From Actinomycetota bacterium (GTDB lineage: Bacteria; Actinomycetota; Actinomycetes; Actinomycetales; Microbacteriaceae), in the NCBI GenBank assembly GCA_009927245.1, contig RFNI01000221.1:1-6333 (forward strand): a stretch of DNA of 6,333 bases, read 5' to 3'. Under the pieces are notes generated by a model, which ran no database searches, was not told where the DNA came from, and was given only the letters and a program-made list of their open reading frames with translations. The first letter of the stretch is position 1. The number at the start of each line of letters is the position of its first letter. Positions 6,036 to 6,333 of this stretch are shown here, piece after piece. A program made the translations under genes and the position numbers.

Positions 6036-6333
6036 GCGGTTGTTGTAGTTAGGTGCTTCGACAGTCATCTGAATATCGTGCGGGTGAGACTCTTTCAAAC
6101 CTGCAGGAGTAATTCTTACGAACTTACCCTTTGCTTGCAGTTCTTCAATAGTGCCTGCACCGACATAACCCATAGCGGCACGAAGACCACCGATGAGCTG
6201 GTGAGCAACAGATGAAACTGTTCCTCTGTAAGGGACTCTTCCCTCAATACCTTCAGGAACAAGCTTGTCTTCACGAAGAACATCGTCCTGGAAGTAACGG
6301 TCCTTAGAGTAGCTCCTTGCTTCTCCTCTAGAC
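6033..6333 (-). CDS. guaB: IMP dehydrogenase, C-terminal 99 residues; 5' end beyond window
   Basis: The visible fragment begins SRGEARSYSKDRYFQDDV and continues with KLVPEGIEGRVPYRG (23-37), HQLIGGLRAAMGYVG (44-58), TIEELQ (61-66) and FVRITPAGLKESHPHDIQMT (71-90), ending EAPNYNNR before a TAG stop. This is the active-site flap and C-terminus of canonical GuaB, which oxidises IMP to XMP with NAD+ as the committed step of GMP synthesis in the cytoplasm. DRYFQ (11-15 of the fragment) contains the Arg-Tyr pair that activates water in IMPDH, so this copy looks catalytically competent, unlike its neighbour GuaB3. EGIEGRV is the conserved segment after the flap, and the C-terminal ESHPHDI is also typical. 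The catalytic Cys loop and CBS domains lie beyond the right edge. It is the most upstream gene visible, so the promoter of this gene group is probably outside the window. Confidence 0.97.
   Translation of the reverse strand, partial: SRGEARSYSKDRYFQDDVLREDKLVPEGIEGRVPYRGTVSSVAHQLIGGLRAAMGYVGAGTIEELQAKGKFVRITPAGLKESHPHDIQMTVEAPNYNNR

Noticed and set aside
5755..6036. Plus-strand open frame of 93 codons within guaB3
   Set aside because: It is antisense to conserved GuaB3 sequence, and its Ser/Arg/Pro-rich translation looks like a shadow of that gene.

Overview
All genes in this window lie on the minus strand, so transcription runs from the right edge to the left. The proteins most resemble those of Actinobacteria: a GuaB3-type IMP dehydrogenase paralogue directly after guaB, a DUF3817 membrane protein in front of guaA, and a PcrA/UvrD helicase with an actinobacterial-style insert before motif III. 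Hand counts of sample lines put GC somewhere in the 40s, low for the phylum. Together with very short spacers this suggests a streamlined, possibly aquatic actinobacterium, such as a low-GC Microbacteriaceae (Luna-type) or Nanopelagicales relative. The lineage is an inference from gene content, not a database match.

Layout from right to left in transcription order: the 3' end of guaB (6033-6333, cut by the window edge); guaB3 (4905-6023, TTG start); a SURF1-family cytochrome oxidase assembly protein (4089-4901); a DUF3817 membrane protein (3665-4084); guaA (2101 to 3702 or 3669); a cytoplasmic glycerophosphodiester phosphodiesterase (1233-2093); and the N-terminal 399 codons of a PcrA/UvrD helicase (1-1199, cut by the window edge). 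Junctions are 9, 3 and 4 nt gaps, then an overlap of 38 nt (or 1 nt if guaA uses an ATT start), then gaps of 7 and 33 nt. There is no gene-free stretch longer than 33 nt, and I see no terminator, RNA gene, mobile element, CRISPR array or long repeat. The whole window could be one transcript.

Functionally, guaB (IMP to XMP) and guaA (XMP to GMP) form the two-step GMP branch of purine synthesis. GuaB3 sits between them but has lost residues needed for the canonical IMP dehydrogenase reaction. SURF1 and DUF3817 are membrane proteins sharing the transcript. The phosphodiesterase (lipid headgroup turnover) and helicase (DNA repair) are probably downstream passengers of the same transcription unit.

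The observations most worth a second look are the catalytically altered GuaB3, a probable non-canonical ATT start codon for guaA fused to the stop codon of the gene before it, and a small hairpin that places the DUF3817 start codon in its loop. I found no wholly new system.
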